26,059 bases of DNA from JAQIBY01 sp964407055 (GCA_964407055.1 CAYOUD010000020.1:1-26059), one strand, 5' to 3'; shown: positions 1-9,805, counted from the first letter of the stretch. Notes: a model not told the origin generated them from the sequence alone. Made by a program: numbers and translations.

Positions 1-44
1 GGTTTAGATGATTTAAATCTGCACAAAGGGAATTCCATGAATAA

Positions 45-627
45 TGCAGGTTAGAGTTACAAGTTATAGATTGCAAAAAGTGCAATTTATGCGAAACTCG
101 TAAAAGAGCTGTGTTTGGTATGGGGTCTAAAAAGGCTTCGATTTTTATCATAGGGGAAGCTCCGGGTGATGATGAGGATGATCAGGGAATCCCTTTTGTT
201 GGAAAATCTGGAAAACTTTTGGATAAAATTCTTAAAGCCTGTGCATTCAATCGCAATGAACATGTTTTTATGGGAACGATTGTGAAATGCAGGCCGCCAT
301 CTAATCGGCATCCCAAACCACAGGAAACCGAAACTTGCTTTCCGTATTTGCTGAAACAAATTGAAATGATTAATCCATTGATAATTGTTGTACTTGGACA
401 AATTGCGTTGCAAACTTTGATCGATCAGAATGCAAAAATTTCGCAAATGCGTGGAAAATGGATTCCATGGAACGGTCGTTTGGTCATGCCCACATATGAT
501 CCCTCTGCGTTGTTTAAAAAACAGGCATTAAAGGCCTGATGTCTGGGAAGATTTTAAAGCGGTATTTTATAAATATCGTGAGTTAGTTGAAAAGAATCAT
601 ACATCGCCACATATTACTACCGAATGA
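45..627 (+). pseudogene. Family-4 uracil-DNA glycosylase, frameshifted and probably inactive
   Basis: Family-4 uracil-DNA glycosylases are iron-sulfur enzymes that remove uracil from DNA. The reading frame starting at 45 carries a CxxC pair (codons 72-74 and 81-83), a third nearby Cys (90-92), the motif GEAPGDDEDDQG followed by PFVG, and two later Cys codons (288-290, 336-338), so the cluster ligands look intact. The frame hits a stop at 537-539, but the expected C-terminal sequence (PDVWEDFKAVFYKYREL) continues in the +1 frame to a stop at 625-627, which implies one extra base near 531-536. At the 5' end no ATG is in frame: the nearest ATG (37) lies in another frame that stops at 52-54, suggesting a missing base around 45-50. 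The His of the family's HPSAL motif is Asp here (YDPSAL, codon 498-500). Two indels plus loss of a key residue favour a decayed gene. Sequencing error is the alternative for the indels but not for the substitution. The window edge may hide part of the 5' end. Confidence 0.8.
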
Positions 628-629
628 AA

Positions 630-716
630 TTAGTTTGATTTGAGATAAACAATCATCAGAAAAAGGAGTAAAACACCCATTAAACCAATACTAATCCACT
701 GAATGGTTTTATTCAT
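630..716 (-). CDS. Possible 28-residue single-pass membrane peptide
   Basis: A short frame begins with ATG at 716 and ends with TAA at 630-632. It encodes 28 residues: a short polar start (MNKTIQW), about 18 strongly hydrophobic residues, and a basic tail (YLKSN), as in a single transmembrane helix. Its ATG overlaps the stop of the upstream glycosyltransferase in the arrangement ATGAATAA, an 8-base overlap of the same form as the plsX/fabH junction in this window (ATGAGTAA), so translational coupling is plausible. It fills almost all the space between the glycosyltransferase and the convergent glycosylase remnant. I do not recognise a family and infer no function. A chance frame in A+T-rich DNA remains possible. 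Confidence 0.45.
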   Translation of the reverse strand: MNKTIQWISIGLMGVLLLFLMIVYLKSN

Positions 717-1689
717 CCGATGGCTGTTCATCCAGGGTTTTGTCCTCAGCTTCTGTATTTTTTTCATTAATGACATATCTTGGGCGTCGTCTTACGTTTG
801 ATCCGATTCTGCTGATATATTCTCCAATAATTCCTAGTGATAAAAGTTGTACTCCGCCTATAAAAAGGACACTTAAAATCAGTGATGTCCAACCTTGCAC
901 GTAAGAATGTGCAATAAATCGCTGGTATAGTGCCCAAAGGATAAGAATAAAACTGACAAAACTGACAATGATTCCCAAAAAGGTGGCAAAGCGAAGCGGG
1001 AAATCGGAGAACGAGGTAATACCATCAATTGCAAATCGAAACATGCGTTTATATGACCATGCTGAACGACCTTTTATTCGGCCTTCTCGTTCGTAAGACA
1101 CATAAGTTTGTTTAAATCCGATCCAAGCAACCTGTCCTCTGATGAAGCGATCTCGTTCAGGCATTTTTTTTAGGATATCAGCAACTTTTCGGCTTATCAT
1201 TCTGAAATCACCGGTATCCATTGGTATTTTCACATTAGTCATTCTGGCAAGCAGTCGATAAAAAAGTCGGGCAGTAAATTTTTTCAAGAAGGATTCGCCT
1301 TTTCTTCTTTCACGTTTTCCGTAAACCACATCAAATCCCTCATTCATTTTTTGATTCATTTCTGTAATCAGTTCAGGCGGGTCTTGCAAGTCTGCATCCA
1401 TGATGACAATTCGTTTCCCGGTACAATGTTCCAAACCTGCACTAATTGCTGCTTGTTGCCCAAAATTTCGACTTAAATCGAGGTATTTAACGGTGCTGTG
1501 CTTTTTTGCGAGTTGTTTTATAATGTCTAATGAATCATCTGTACTTCCATCATTAACAAAAAGTATTTCATATGTTGAACAGATATTGTCAAGGTTTTCT
1601 GCCAGTCTTTTTTGGCAATTATCAAGGTTTTCGGCTTCGTTGTATACCGGAAGAATTACAGAAATGTTTTTGTTGTGCAATTTTCTCAT
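709..1689 (-). CDS. GT2 glycosyltransferase, DPM1/GtrB-like, membrane anchored
   Basis: This is a 326-residue family-2 glycosyltransferase of the type that moves a sugar from a nucleotide donor onto a polyprenyl phosphate at the cytoplasmic face of the inner membrane. The GT-A fold is marked by VILPVYNEAENL (about residues 11-22), VNDGSTDDS (45-53) and the metal-binding DADLQDPPE (98-106). Two transmembrane helices follow (about 233-257 and 268-292), then a basic stretch and an acidic tail; this layout is typical of GtrB/DPM1-like enzymes. I chose the ATG at 1689 because the sequence upstream in the same frame runs into the antisense of the sprA 3' end and lacks homology to the family. A -7 box lies 17 bases upstream of the start. 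The gene follows sprA after 73 bases. The sugar and acceptor cannot be read from the sequence. Cell-wall, lipid or protein glycosylation are all possible. Confidence 0.9.
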   Translation of the reverse strand: MRKLHNKNISVILPVYNEAENLDNCQKRLAENLDNICSTYEILFVNDGSTDDSLDIIKQLAKKHSTVKYLDLSRNFGQQAAISAGLEHCTGKRIVIMDADLQDPPELITEMNQKMNEGFDVVYGKRERRKGESFLKKFTARLFYRLLARMTNVKIPMDTGDFRMISRKVADILKKMPERDRFIRGQVAWIGFKQTYVSYEREGRIKGRSAWSYKRMFRFAIDGITSFSDFPLRFATFLGIIVSFVSFILILWALYQRFIAHSYVQGWTSLILSVLFIGGVQLLSLGIIGEYISRIGSNVRRRPRYVINEKNTEAEDKTLDEQPSDE

Positions 1690-1705
1690 GGTTTTTTGCT
1701 TATGA

Positions 1706-1713
1706 CAAATATA
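1706..1713 (-). promoter_or_regulatory. -7 box of the GT2 gene
   Basis: On the minus strand this reads TATATTTG, an exact match to the Bacteroidota -7 consensus TAnnTTTG, ending 17 bases before the ATG at 1689. No good -33 TTG is seen at the usual spacing; the closest is at 1741-1743. The box and the leader that follows it are nearly duplicated upstream of ruvA. Confidence 0.5.
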
Positions 1714-1762
1714 CGGATAATAAGTAAGGAAATGAATTGTCAATATGCTTTTAAAAGAAAGC

Positions 1763-4700
1763 TTACGAAGCGAGCATAAACCGGATGCTGACTCCAAAGT
1801 CAATATTTCTACTTGGGAATGAGGATGATACTTTTGGATTTGTGATGATGTGGTCGTAGAAAATTCGTAAGTTAAACCGGTCGCTGAGTACGTAATCTGC
1901 ACTGGCTTTTATCGTAATCATACCGCTTCCTGCTGTTGGCTGATTTACTCCTTCTTCAAGTTTTCGAATAATGGTTAAATTATTTCTGATGGATAAATCG
2001 AGACGTAAGTTCAGGTCAGAGTTGAATGTTCGTTTCCGACCACCTTTTCCTCCGATTTGAATTTCTACATCTTGTATTCGGTAACCACCACCAATAACAT
2101 ACTCATTGGTACGCATTTCTGTCAATTGGTTATTAGCAAAACTCATGTTCAGACTTCTTGACTTTTTAAATTCGATTTTTGTAATTAGTGAATTTACCCA
2201 GTTCAGGTCGATACCGATAAATGGTGAAAATTGTTCTGTGATGGAAATAGAACCAATTTCAAGTTCTGAATAGAAATTTCCGTTCGGGTCGGAAATGTAG
2301 TTAAATCCATCTTGCGGATTCCACATATCTGCTAGTCTGCTGGTAAATCCTCCGACATTATAAGTTGAGCGATAAACATGGGTAATATTGGCTGTTCTGA
2401 GGTACTTCTTCAGGAATGGGATTTGTGACAAACCGTCGTAAGTCAAACGCCAGTTCGGTAATACATTTGCCAGTGATGGGAATGGGTCCATGCTAATTTG
2501 TTTTGCATCGCGACCAGAATATGCAGCAAGGAAAGCCGGGATCATAACACTTTGTGATAATTTTCCGAATCCGGCCGGGAATCCATCTTCGTCAACATTC
2601 GCTGGGTCATAATCGGGTCGCTGTTGTGCAAGTCGAGTTGCAATGGTTAAGCGCGCATCGTTAAATGCAGTAAATGCATCTGATTCATAATTCCCGTCTT
2701 CGCTGATGGATTCAAAAGCGGTTCCCCAAGTAATGGTTGTCATGGAGAAGTTTCCTGTGCGCATTTGGCTGTTTACAGTCCACCTTCCGGCTCCGCTGAT
2801 TGGGTTGTCAACTCGCCAATTGTAATACTCACTAATGTTTTCAGTATAAGTTCTGTTTACATTTAAATCAATCCGCATACGGCGCACCGGTTCAAGGGAA
2901 GCGCGTATTGTCCATGTTTCATTTTCGCTCATGGTGAATGGTTGATTCAACATTGAGTCAATCGTTAACATTTGATTGTCAGATGCCCAGTATGCAAAAT
3001 CTCTGTCTTGCCACCCCAAAACAAACGGAACATTCGGAGCACGCGTGCCCTGATAATTTGTCATCCCCAGAATTTGAGATTCAGGAAGGAAACCCGGCAA
3101 TTGTGTTCCATTGGTTCCGGAATAAGAAATATTGATATTTTTAGTACTCATGGCAAGTGCCAAGGTATTGTCAAAAATAATTTTTGCAATGCTTTCTGTT
3201 TCTTCCCGTACCCCGGTAACTTTTATGAGTGCATTATCACTGTCTTCAGATGGTGTAAAGTAAACGGTTTTATCATTAACAATTTCAAGTTCTCCTTCAA
3301 TATTCTTTCCGTCTGCAGCTGTGGCCTGAATGGTAATTTCTTCTGTTTTCAGTTTATGGACAATGCGTTTTCGTTTGTCTTTTTTTAAACGGACTTCGGC
3401 TTCTTCGTAAGTGACTGTTTCTTTTTTCGGTTTTTTGTTTCTTCGACTTCTGCCTTTGTACTTTTGATTAACTTTTTTCAAGTAATTCACGCTGTTATAT
3501 AATGTCAGCATATTGAATTGAGTGCTCAGAGAGAGCGTGTTTGAATTTTGAATGGTATTCCCCAGAATGATTGAGTCTGCAATAATTGGGCTTGCAATCC
3601 AGTCGTATGTGCCATTATAACGAGCATTAGCAGATATCCATTTTAATAGTGGAAATTTGTTTATCGGAATTTTATAATTCACATTAAACCGGTGATTGTA
3701 ATGTGTATTACGACCAAGATCTCGGAGATTATCCCAGATAGTATCTCGTTTTTGTTCATAAAATGGATCATTTTCCCACATGCGCCCTTGTGGCTCATCA
3801 ATTCTGGCATTGTTTGATGCAGAAAAATCAAATTTCAGGCTTCTTGAGAGATTGTATTTAAAATCATATTGTCGTACCCAGAAGAAATTTTTGTTGACAT
3901 TCAATGGGATTTTTACATATGGATTGCTGACATTTCTTAACTGGGTTTCGCTGTAAGTACGTACTAAATTTGTTCTGAAACTCAATTGAGAAGGCAAATA
4001 ATAAAAGTTAAAATCCTGCAATAATTTGAATGCTGATTTATTAAATAACTTTATCGATTTGAATGGTTGTACATTCTTTGGTGTTGCATTGTAGTTATAT
4101 GCCAGTGAACCGGAAATGTCTTTGTTTGTATTAAATTGTGTATTAACATTTCTTCGGAAAGTTTCATTGTAAGAATAAGATGCAGACCAGTTTGCAAGGT
4201 CATATACCTGTGGCTTGCCTTTCATTTTATTCACTTTAACATTTGTGAAGTTTATGCTTTTTCTTTGTGTGTAATCCTGAGCAATGTAACGCAAAGAATC
4301 TTTTTCCTCAACACTTCTGTTGGGGTCGTTCAATGCAACTTTAAACGGAATATCGGGGTCTAAAGGGTTGTATTCTGGATTACTTACAGATTCTGAATAT
4401 CCAACATACATTGGAATGCGTACTCCGGTTTTTTGCGGAAAGAATTTTCCAAGCTCAAAGTTTGAGGTAATATTGTATGAATTAATTTCTTCTTTTTGTC
4501 GTTCATTGACTTTTTGGTTGATAGCACCAAATCCGGGTTTTGAGGTTTCTCCTGTTACTGTTACAGAGCCAAAGTCAGCAAGACGTGTTGTCATTCTTGC
4601 ATTTGCAGCCCAACCACCTTTTTGGTCAAAGTCTGTAAGGCGCAATTCGTTCACCCAAATTTCCGCTGATTTCGGTAATCCGTCATCATAATCATTTGCA

Positions 4701-7700
4701 TTTTGTTTTTTTGGATTACGAACTCCAATCATAATGGTTTTTACATTGCTTAAATTGGGATTACCCATCACGCTGACATTTCTGTCTCCGTCTGCCAAGG
4801 AGTATAGTCTTGTAAGGGTTACACCTGAGCCTGCTCCACGCATTGCATCGTTTCGGTTTTGCTTAACCAATTGTAATAAATCAAAATCCAGTTCTAAATT
4901 GTTTTCAATTGGCCAAACAATAACACGGTCTTCATAAATCTTATTGTCGTAATTACCGTAAGGCGTGAGTTTTAGTGGCAACTCATATTCATAATAGTTG
5001 TTCTGATAATCAGAACCTAGTCTTATAAATAGTCTGAGTTCGTCATCATCTATCGGATAGCCTTCAATTTCTTCGGCGTGCACATACATTTTTAATGTTC
5101 GGTATTTCCGAATATCCATGTTAATGTTTTTATATACCGCGCGTGCATCTCCGTCCACCAGCTCAGTAACTTTTAGTACCATTGACTGTTCGTTGAGCTG
5201 ACGAAGTTGTGGGTTAGTTGGGTCAGTAACACGGTCAATGTCAGGAGGCAGCACATAATTTACTGGCTCCTTGTATGCATTTTCTTCAATATTAACAGCC
5301 GTTACTTCAAAAGGAGTTTGGGTAATTTCATCAGGGATATATTCTCCGGGTTGAATGAAAGAGTTGTCGTATTTTCGCCATTCGCTGCGAACCAAATCCA
5401 TGGTTCCGAAACGCATTATGGTTGGCTGTGTGAAATTTGTTAATAAAAGCCGCATAAAGCGAATGGATTTAAAATCCTCAATTGCACCAACTTTTTTATC
5501 ATAATTACTAATGGGGATTTTAAACTGATACCAGGTTATTTTACTTTGCTCGTCATTTGAAAATTGCGCAGAATATTCGGTTTTATCTGTAATGAAATTT
5601 TTCCCAACTTCGAGGTCTTCAGGGCGAATGCTGATACGGTATTGGAAATAGGCTTCGTTTTCACTGAGTGTGTTATCACGATTAATGTCCTCCACATCAG
5701 GAATGGTTCTGGCTGATGATGAATAAGCAGCATTGTCGGTTACAGGGCTGTTGCCGTCGAGTCCGTTATAGTACATATAGCGTTCCAGAATCCCGAGGTC
5801 TTGCGCATCGTATTCATCACCCCGAAAAAATTTGTAATTATCGCTTGAGGGATCTTCGAGTGCATTGATATAGGTTTCTGATTCTGCTCCAAATGTACTT
5901 TCCAGCACATTCAGATAATTGTGCATTCCGCTACTACTAAAGAAATTCCGTTCCTGTTCATCTCCAAGTCCGTCAAGTCCGACATCTTGTGCTTCGCGCG
6001 ATTCAGGTTCGTTGTCGAATGCGTTCGTTAATGACTGGATTAATGGAACCAGCCCCCATGTTGTTGTATCAACTGGGTTGTCCACTGTAGGAGTAGGAAG
6101 TCCATTTTCAAATGATTTTCTTCCGTCTTTAAGGACATCTTCAGAAATATTACCGAGATTAAAATATAAATCTCCGCCCTGATTTGTTTCATCCTCTACG
6201 AATGGGTCCATCATCCAGAATTCGATGTATTCAATATTTGCTTCCTCAAAGTCATTCGTGTTAAGCGATCTCATAATTCCGCCCCAACGTTTTTCTGGGA
6301 ATTTTAGAGTTCCATCTGCATTAAATCCATCCACATCATAGTTGTATGGACCTTTTAAGTTTGGATAATATGCGAGGTTAAGTACGGCTAAAGTTGTTGG
6401 AATTGTTCCTGTTTCAGAATCTTTATTGGGAAAAATCTCTTTTTCTTGTACCTCACGCACATAGTGGCTGGATTGTTGTTCAATTGAAACCGGACTGTTT
6501 GAGCGGTGGAAAAGCGGGTCAACGATATACCATGCAAGTTTTGCTCTATTATATCCATATTCCAGATCGTTCATTAAGTCTTCTCCGCCAGGGAATAATG
6601 AAGTTTGCCCACTAGGCGTACTGGCAATATTCCATGCGTTAAACATTTTGATGTCATAGCTGGTTTCGCTCCCTTCAAAATCATCAATATATGCACTTCC
6701 TCCATCTTCTATGGCTTTTGAAATGCCCGGAATCAGGTGTGCAAATTCACCGGTTACGGTTACGGAGGATTTTTCTTTTGTTTCAATAAAGGGAAGCCAG
6801 TCAACAGCTTTTGTAAGCCATGGTACCTCACTACGGTATGATCCGTTTACGCCCCAAATTGTATTTGATATCGGGTCATCGCCGAAACTCACTTTCTGCG
6901 TTAGAGGTCGTTCTGTTAAGTTCAGTATGGTTGCTCCGAAATTAAAATCTTTACTAATTTCATAATTCAGATGAGTTCCAACCAGTGTTTTTGTTTGGAT
7001 ATTGAATAATGAATTGCTTTCTAGTGAGATATTAATAGGTGTTCCGGACTCTAGAATTCCTTCATTGATAATTTTTACTCTTCCCAGATTGTAGTCAACA
7101 GTGTAATCAGCATTTTCTTGCAGTTGCATTCCACCAGCAGTAACAACAATTGATCCTTCCGGAATATTAATGGCGTTTAGGCTGATTTCTGAGCCGCTGC
7201 TGGATTTGTAATGACCTGCCAGATAAAATTTGTTTTTTTCTGCAATTTGTCGTGCTGTGCTTTGTGTGGAGTCGTATAATTCCTGAAAAACATATTGCTC
7301 GGCAATCTCTTCATTATCAATGATACCACCAATAATTTTCTCGCGCAGATGTGAACCAAAAGGTTCTCTCACCGGGAAAATTACACGTCCATTTTGCGGG
7401 ACAATGGTAATGTTGTTGATAAAGTCATATTGTCCGTCAGGGTAGGGGTCAAGTTGCGTGTTTAGATTGTCAAGGTTCATAACACGCAAAAGAATTTCAG
7501 AATCAATTGCTCCGGCAGGGATATAATTAATTGCGGTTCCGGTTTTATCGTTTCTGTACATAACATCCAGCACAAAATCCTCATTGTTTACCTGATAAGC
7601 ACCAATTGCATAAATGTTTTTCATCATCAGATCCCAGGTTTTTAATTTTGGGGTTAAGGTTGTTCCTTTGATGACTTTCAGGATGAGAGCGTCCGGTGCA

Positions 7701-9187
7701 GAGACTCCGCCGTTTGCAAATTCACCGACACGGTAAGTTTTTCCGTTCATGGTATATTCAAAAGCAACAGCCATCACTTGATCTGATGCCAATCTGGAAT
7801 TCAATGAAATATAACCAAGTTGTGAATTAAAAGTGTATTCTGTGGTGGTTAGCATTCTTGCTGATTCGATTTTTTCAAAGTCCACACCACCTGACATTTC
7901 AAGATCAATCAAGGTTGAGCTTGCTTGGTTAATGTCTCTAACACCTGGAACTTGATCGATATCTAAAAGGTTATTGGCTGAATCGCTGGGGACTCGTGTG
8001 ATTTCCATGTAGGTATCTGCATAGTCGGATTGTATGTCATTGGTGTTGCTTTCTCCGAGGTCAGGAAATGCGATGATGTTTCTGGCGTTTTCAAAATCGC
8101 CGCTTGTATTTGTTACCCAAACTTCAATACGGGTAATGTTGATTCCGGAATTAATTACAGGCAGATTTGCTAATGCGCGGTCATAGTTTTCTTTAAAATA
8201 GTGTGCTAGGAAAAAGTGTTTATTTTCTTCGTACTCATCTGCATCAATTTCAAATTCTTGAAGTTGCGCCCCACCTTCAACTGTAATTGTTGACGTTTCT
8301 CCTTTTTGTTGTGAGAAAATACTTGTCATGGTAAGGCGTCCGAATTTTAGTTCCGTTTTAAATCCAAACAGTGATTGGCTTCCCTGAATTAATGAGCCTG
8401 TTAATGGGAGCGAAACATTTCCTGCTTCAATTTTTTGAATGATTTCATCTTCGTGTCCGGTGTATTCAATTTTCACTGAGTTTTCAAAGTCGAATGCAGC
8501 TTCAGTATCGTACTGGACATTGAGTTTCATTTTGTCTCCAATTTGCCCAACGACATTCATTTGGATTTTTTCTTCAAAATCGAAAATTGTCTGTCGTTGC
8601 ATTTTAACCGGCAAGCTAGGGTTTTTAACTGTTGAGATATTTATTCCAAAACGCAGTTCTGCAGAGCCTTGTGGTTTTATGTCAATGGTATTGCTTCCGA
8701 AGATACGGTCAAAGGCTTCTCCACCGACTTTAAGTTTAGGGATTAAGCTGGATTGTGTTTCAAAGCTGGAGTTTTTATAACGTTGTCTCCAATATTCCTG
8801 CATTCCTTTTTCAAAGTCGTAATTGATGTAGTCCTCCATTGACATTGAATAGGGTGTTTCAATGTCTGTGCTGTCACCGAGTACTCTGCGGAAAACATAA
8901 CTTCCGGTTTTTGGGTCGTAAACGACTTTTGTTTGGATATTGGACGGGTCAGAACCGTAGAGCGGTGAATTATCTTGATTTTCATTTGGATTGTTGCCGT
9001 CTCCTTCAAATTCATAGGGCAAATCAACATCTTGAATTTCTATGGTATCATTGACGGGTATTGTGTCATTTACGCTTTGTGGTAGCGCAAAGTTCAGGGC
9101 ATCATTTTGTTTTTCAGATGCTGATAATTTGCCTGCAAACACAAAAATGAGCAAGGAATACAGGAGATATTTTTGGTTTCGCTTCAC
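1763..9187 (-). CDS. sprA: SprA (Sov), T9SS outer-membrane translocon
   Basis: SprA forms the very large beta-barrel pore through which type IX secretion cargo crosses the outer membrane; in gliding species it is also needed for motility. The product has 2474 residues, normal for the family. Residues 1 to about 24 form a signal peptide. Hallmarks include the N-terminal PGxSLPLTGSLIQGxQ-type region (here AGNVSLPLTGSLIQG), repeated beta modules of the form DYxVDYNxG (about 694-706), an EF-hand-like loop DINRDNTLSENE (1167-1178), and a long C-terminal half of alternating barrel strands ending in GVSIRFMLAS. A strongly basic stretch lies near 1901-1945, between predicted strands. The start codon is GTG at 9187; it is chosen because the signal peptide follows immediately, and it lies 15 bases after the ruvA stop. 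The ruvA-sprA order is common in Bacteroidota. The frame is intact. No PorV, Plug or other T9SS gene is in the window. Confidence 0.97.
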   Translation of the reverse strand: MKRNQKYLLYSLLIFVFAGKLSASEKQNDALNFALPQSVNDTIPVNDTIEIQDVDLPYEFEGDGNNPNENQDNSPLYGSDPSNIQTKVVYDPKTGSYVFRRVLGDSTDIETPYSMSMEDYINYDFEKGMQEYWRQRYKNSSFETQSSLIPKLKVGGEAFDRIFGSNTIDIKPQGSAELRFGINISTVKNPSLPVKMQRQTIFDFEEKIQMNVVGQIGDKMKLNVQYDTEAAFDFENSVKIEYTGHEDEIIQKIEAGNVSLPLTGSLIQGSQSLFGFKTELKFGRLTMTSIFSQQKGETSTITVEGGAQLQEFEIDADEYEENKHFFLAHYFKENYDRALANLPVINSGINITRIEVWVTNTSGDFENARNIIAFPDLGESNTNDIQSDYADTYMEITRVPSDSANNLLDIDQVPGVRDINQASSTLIDLEMSGGVDFEKIESARMLTTTEYTFNSQLGYISLNSRLASDQVMAVAFEYTMNGKTYRVGEFANGGVSAPDALILKVIKGTTLTPKLKTWDLMMKNIYAIGAYQVNNEDFVLDVMYRNDKTGTAINYIPAGAIDSEILLRVMNLDNLNTQLDPYPDGQYDFINNITIVPQNGRVIFPVREPFGSHLREKIIGGIIDNEEIAEQYVFQELYDSTQSTARQIAEKNKFYLAGHYKSSSGSEISLNAINIPEGSIVVTAGGMQLQENADYTVDYNLGRVKIINEGILESGTPINISLESNSLFNIQTKTLVGTHLNYEISKDFNFGATILNLTERPLTQKVSFGDDPISNTIWGVNGSYRSEVPWLTKAVDWLPFIETKEKSSVTVTGEFAHLIPGISKAIEDGGSAYIDDFEGSETSYDIKMFNAWNIASTPSGQTSLFPGGEDLMNDLEYGYNRAKLAWYIVDPLFHRSNSPVSIEQQSSHYVREVQEKEIFPNKDSETGTIPTTLAVLNLAYYPNLKGPYNYDVDGFNADGTLKFPEKRWGGIMRSLNTNDFEEANIEYIEFWMMDPFVEDETNQGGDLYFNLGNISEDVLKDGRKSFENGLPTPTVDNPVDTTTWGLVPLIQSLTNAFDNEPESREAQDVGLDGLGDEQERNFFSSSGMHNYLNVLESTFGAESETYINALEDPSSDNYKFFRGDEYDAQDLGILERYMYYNGLDGNSPVTDNAAYSSSARTIPDVEDINRDNTLSENEAYFQYRISIRPEDLEVGKNFITDKTEYSAQFSNDEQSKITWYQFKIPISNYDKKVGAIEDFKSIRFMRLLLTNFTQPTIMRFGTMDLVRSEWRKYDNSFIQPGEYIPDEITQTPFEVTAVNIEENAYKEPVNYVLPPDIDRVTDPTNPQLRQLNEQSMVLKVTELVDGDARAVYKNINMDIRKYRTLKMYVHAEEIEGYPIDDDELRLFIRLGSDYQNNYYEYELPLKLTPYGNYDNKIYEDRVIVWPIENNLELDFDLLQLVKQNRNDAMRGAGSGVTLTRLYSLADGDRNVSVMGNPNLSNVKTIMIGVRNPKKQNANDYDDGLPKSAEIWVNELRLTDFDQKGGWAANARMTTRLADFGSVTVTGETSKPGFGAINQKVNERQKEEINSYNITSNFELGKFFPQKTGVRIPMYVGYSESVSNPEYNPLDPDIPFKVALNDPNRSVEEKDSLRYIAQDYTQRKSINFTNVKVNKMKGKPQVYDLANWSASYSYNETFRRNVNTQFNTNKDISGSLAYNYNATPKNVQPFKSIKLFNKSAFKLLQDFNFYYLPSQLSFRTNLVRTYSETQLRNVSNPYVKIPLNVNKNFFWVRQYDFKYNLSRSLKFDFSASNNARIDEPQGRMWENDPFYEQKRDTIWDNLRDLGRNTHYNHRFNVNYKIPINKFPLLKWISANARYNGTYDWIASPIIADSIILGNTIQNSNTLSLSTQFNMLTLYNSVNYLKKVNQKYKGRSRRNKKPKKETVTYEEAEVRLKKDKRKRIVHKLKTEEITIQATAADGKNIEGELEIVNDKTVYFTPSEDSDNALIKVTGVREETESIAKIIFDNTLALAMSTKNINISYSGTNGTQLPGFLPESQILGMTNYQGTRAPNVPFVLGWQDRDFAYWASDNQMLTIDSMLNQPFTMSENETWTIRASLEPVRRMRIDLNVNRTYTENISEYYNWRVDNPISGAGRWTVNSQMRTGNFSMTTITWGTAFESISEDGNYESDAFTAFNDARLTIATRLAQQRPDYDPANVDEDGFPAGFGKLSQSVMIPAFLAAYSGRDAKQISMDPFPSLANVLPNWRLTYDGLSQIPFLKKYLRTANITHVYRSTYNVGGFTSRLADMWNPQDGFNYISDPNGNFYSELEIGSISITEQFSPFIGIDLNWVNSLITKIEFKKSRSLNMSFANNQLTEMRTNEYVIGGGYRIQDVEIQIGGKGGRKRTFNSDLNLRLDLSIRNNLTIIRKLEEGVNQPTAGSGMITIKASADYVLSDRFNLRIFYDHIITNPKVSSSFPSRNIDFGVSIRFMLAS

Positions 9188-9202
9188 GCCCTGTTATTAC
9201 GA

Positions 9203-9787
9203 TTATAATTGCTTCAATGCAAATTTAACTAATTCTTCCACAGAAATATCTGGGTTTTTAGCTACGACTTTTCTTAGGGCATTTTCAATTTGTTTTTTGC
9301 CAAAACCAAGCATAGCTAATGCTTCAAACGCTTCGTTTTGAATTGTATTGCCTCTTGGGTTTAAAATATTTACATCATCATTAATTTTTTCGCTGATTTT
9401 ATCTCTCAGGTCAATAATAATTCGTTGGGCTGTTTTGGCTCCAATTCCCTTAATGCTTTGAAGTGTATTGACATCATCGTGCTGAATTGCACTGGTAAGC
9501 TGGTCGGGGCTCATTGTTGAGAGCATCATTCTAGCGGTATTTGCACCCACACCATTGACAGTAATGAGCAGTCTGAATAATTCGCGTTCTTTTTTTGTTG
9601 TAAACCCGAAAAGTTGCTCAGCATCTTCGCGAACTACATGATGAATCCAGAACAAGGCTTCTTGTCCGTTTTTTAATTCAGTAAATGTATTTACAGAGAT
9701 ATTCATAAAATATCCAACACCTTGGTTTTCAAGTACCGCGAAGGATGGATTCAAGTCTGTTATTTTTCCTTTAATGTATTCGTACAT
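9203..9787 (-). CDS. ruvA: RuvA, Holliday-junction branch-migration subunit
   Basis: RuvA binds four-way DNA junctions as a tetramer and loads the RuvB motor during recombinational repair. The 194-residue product has the N-terminal OB-fold (MYEYIKGKI onward), two helix-hairpin-helix motifs (GVGANTARMML and IKGIGAKTAQRII) and the C-terminal UBA-like domain (ALAMLGFGKKQIENAL to the end) that contacts RuvB. A start seven codons upstream is possible, but the ATG at 9787 matches the usual RuvA N-terminus and places the -7 box at 9806-9813 in a normal position. The upstream fabH transcript ends at a terminator (9843-9877), so ruvA starts its own unit and very likely co-transcribes sprA, which follows after 15 bases. 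ruvB and ruvC are not in the window. Confidence 0.97.
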   Translation of the reverse strand: MYEYIKGKITDLNPSFAVLENQGVGYFMNISVNTFTELKNGQEALFWIHHVVREDAEQLFGFTTKKERELFRLLITVNGVGANTARMMLSTMSPDQLTSAIQHDDVNTLQSIKGIGAKTAQRIIIDLRDKISEKINDDVNILNPRGNTIQNEAFEALAMLGFGKKQIENALRKVVAKNPDISVEELVKFALKQL

Positions 9788-9805
9788 GGTTTTTTGCTTA
9801 ATTGA

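Noticed and set aside
111..539. Uracil-DNA glycosylase as an intact 142-residue protein starting at GTG 111
   Set aside because: That start drops three of the iron-sulfur Cys codons seen upstream, and the frame ends early while the expected C-terminus continues in another frame.
1690..1902. N-terminal extension of the GT2 protein by 71 codons
   Set aside because: It overlaps the sprA 3' end on the same strand, crosses the -7 box and has no resemblance to GT2 proteins.
2938..9054. Many plus-strand frames of 60-140 codons opposite sprA
   Set aside because: They are antisense shadows of a well-supported gene, with Cys/Ser/Leu-rich composition and no domain.
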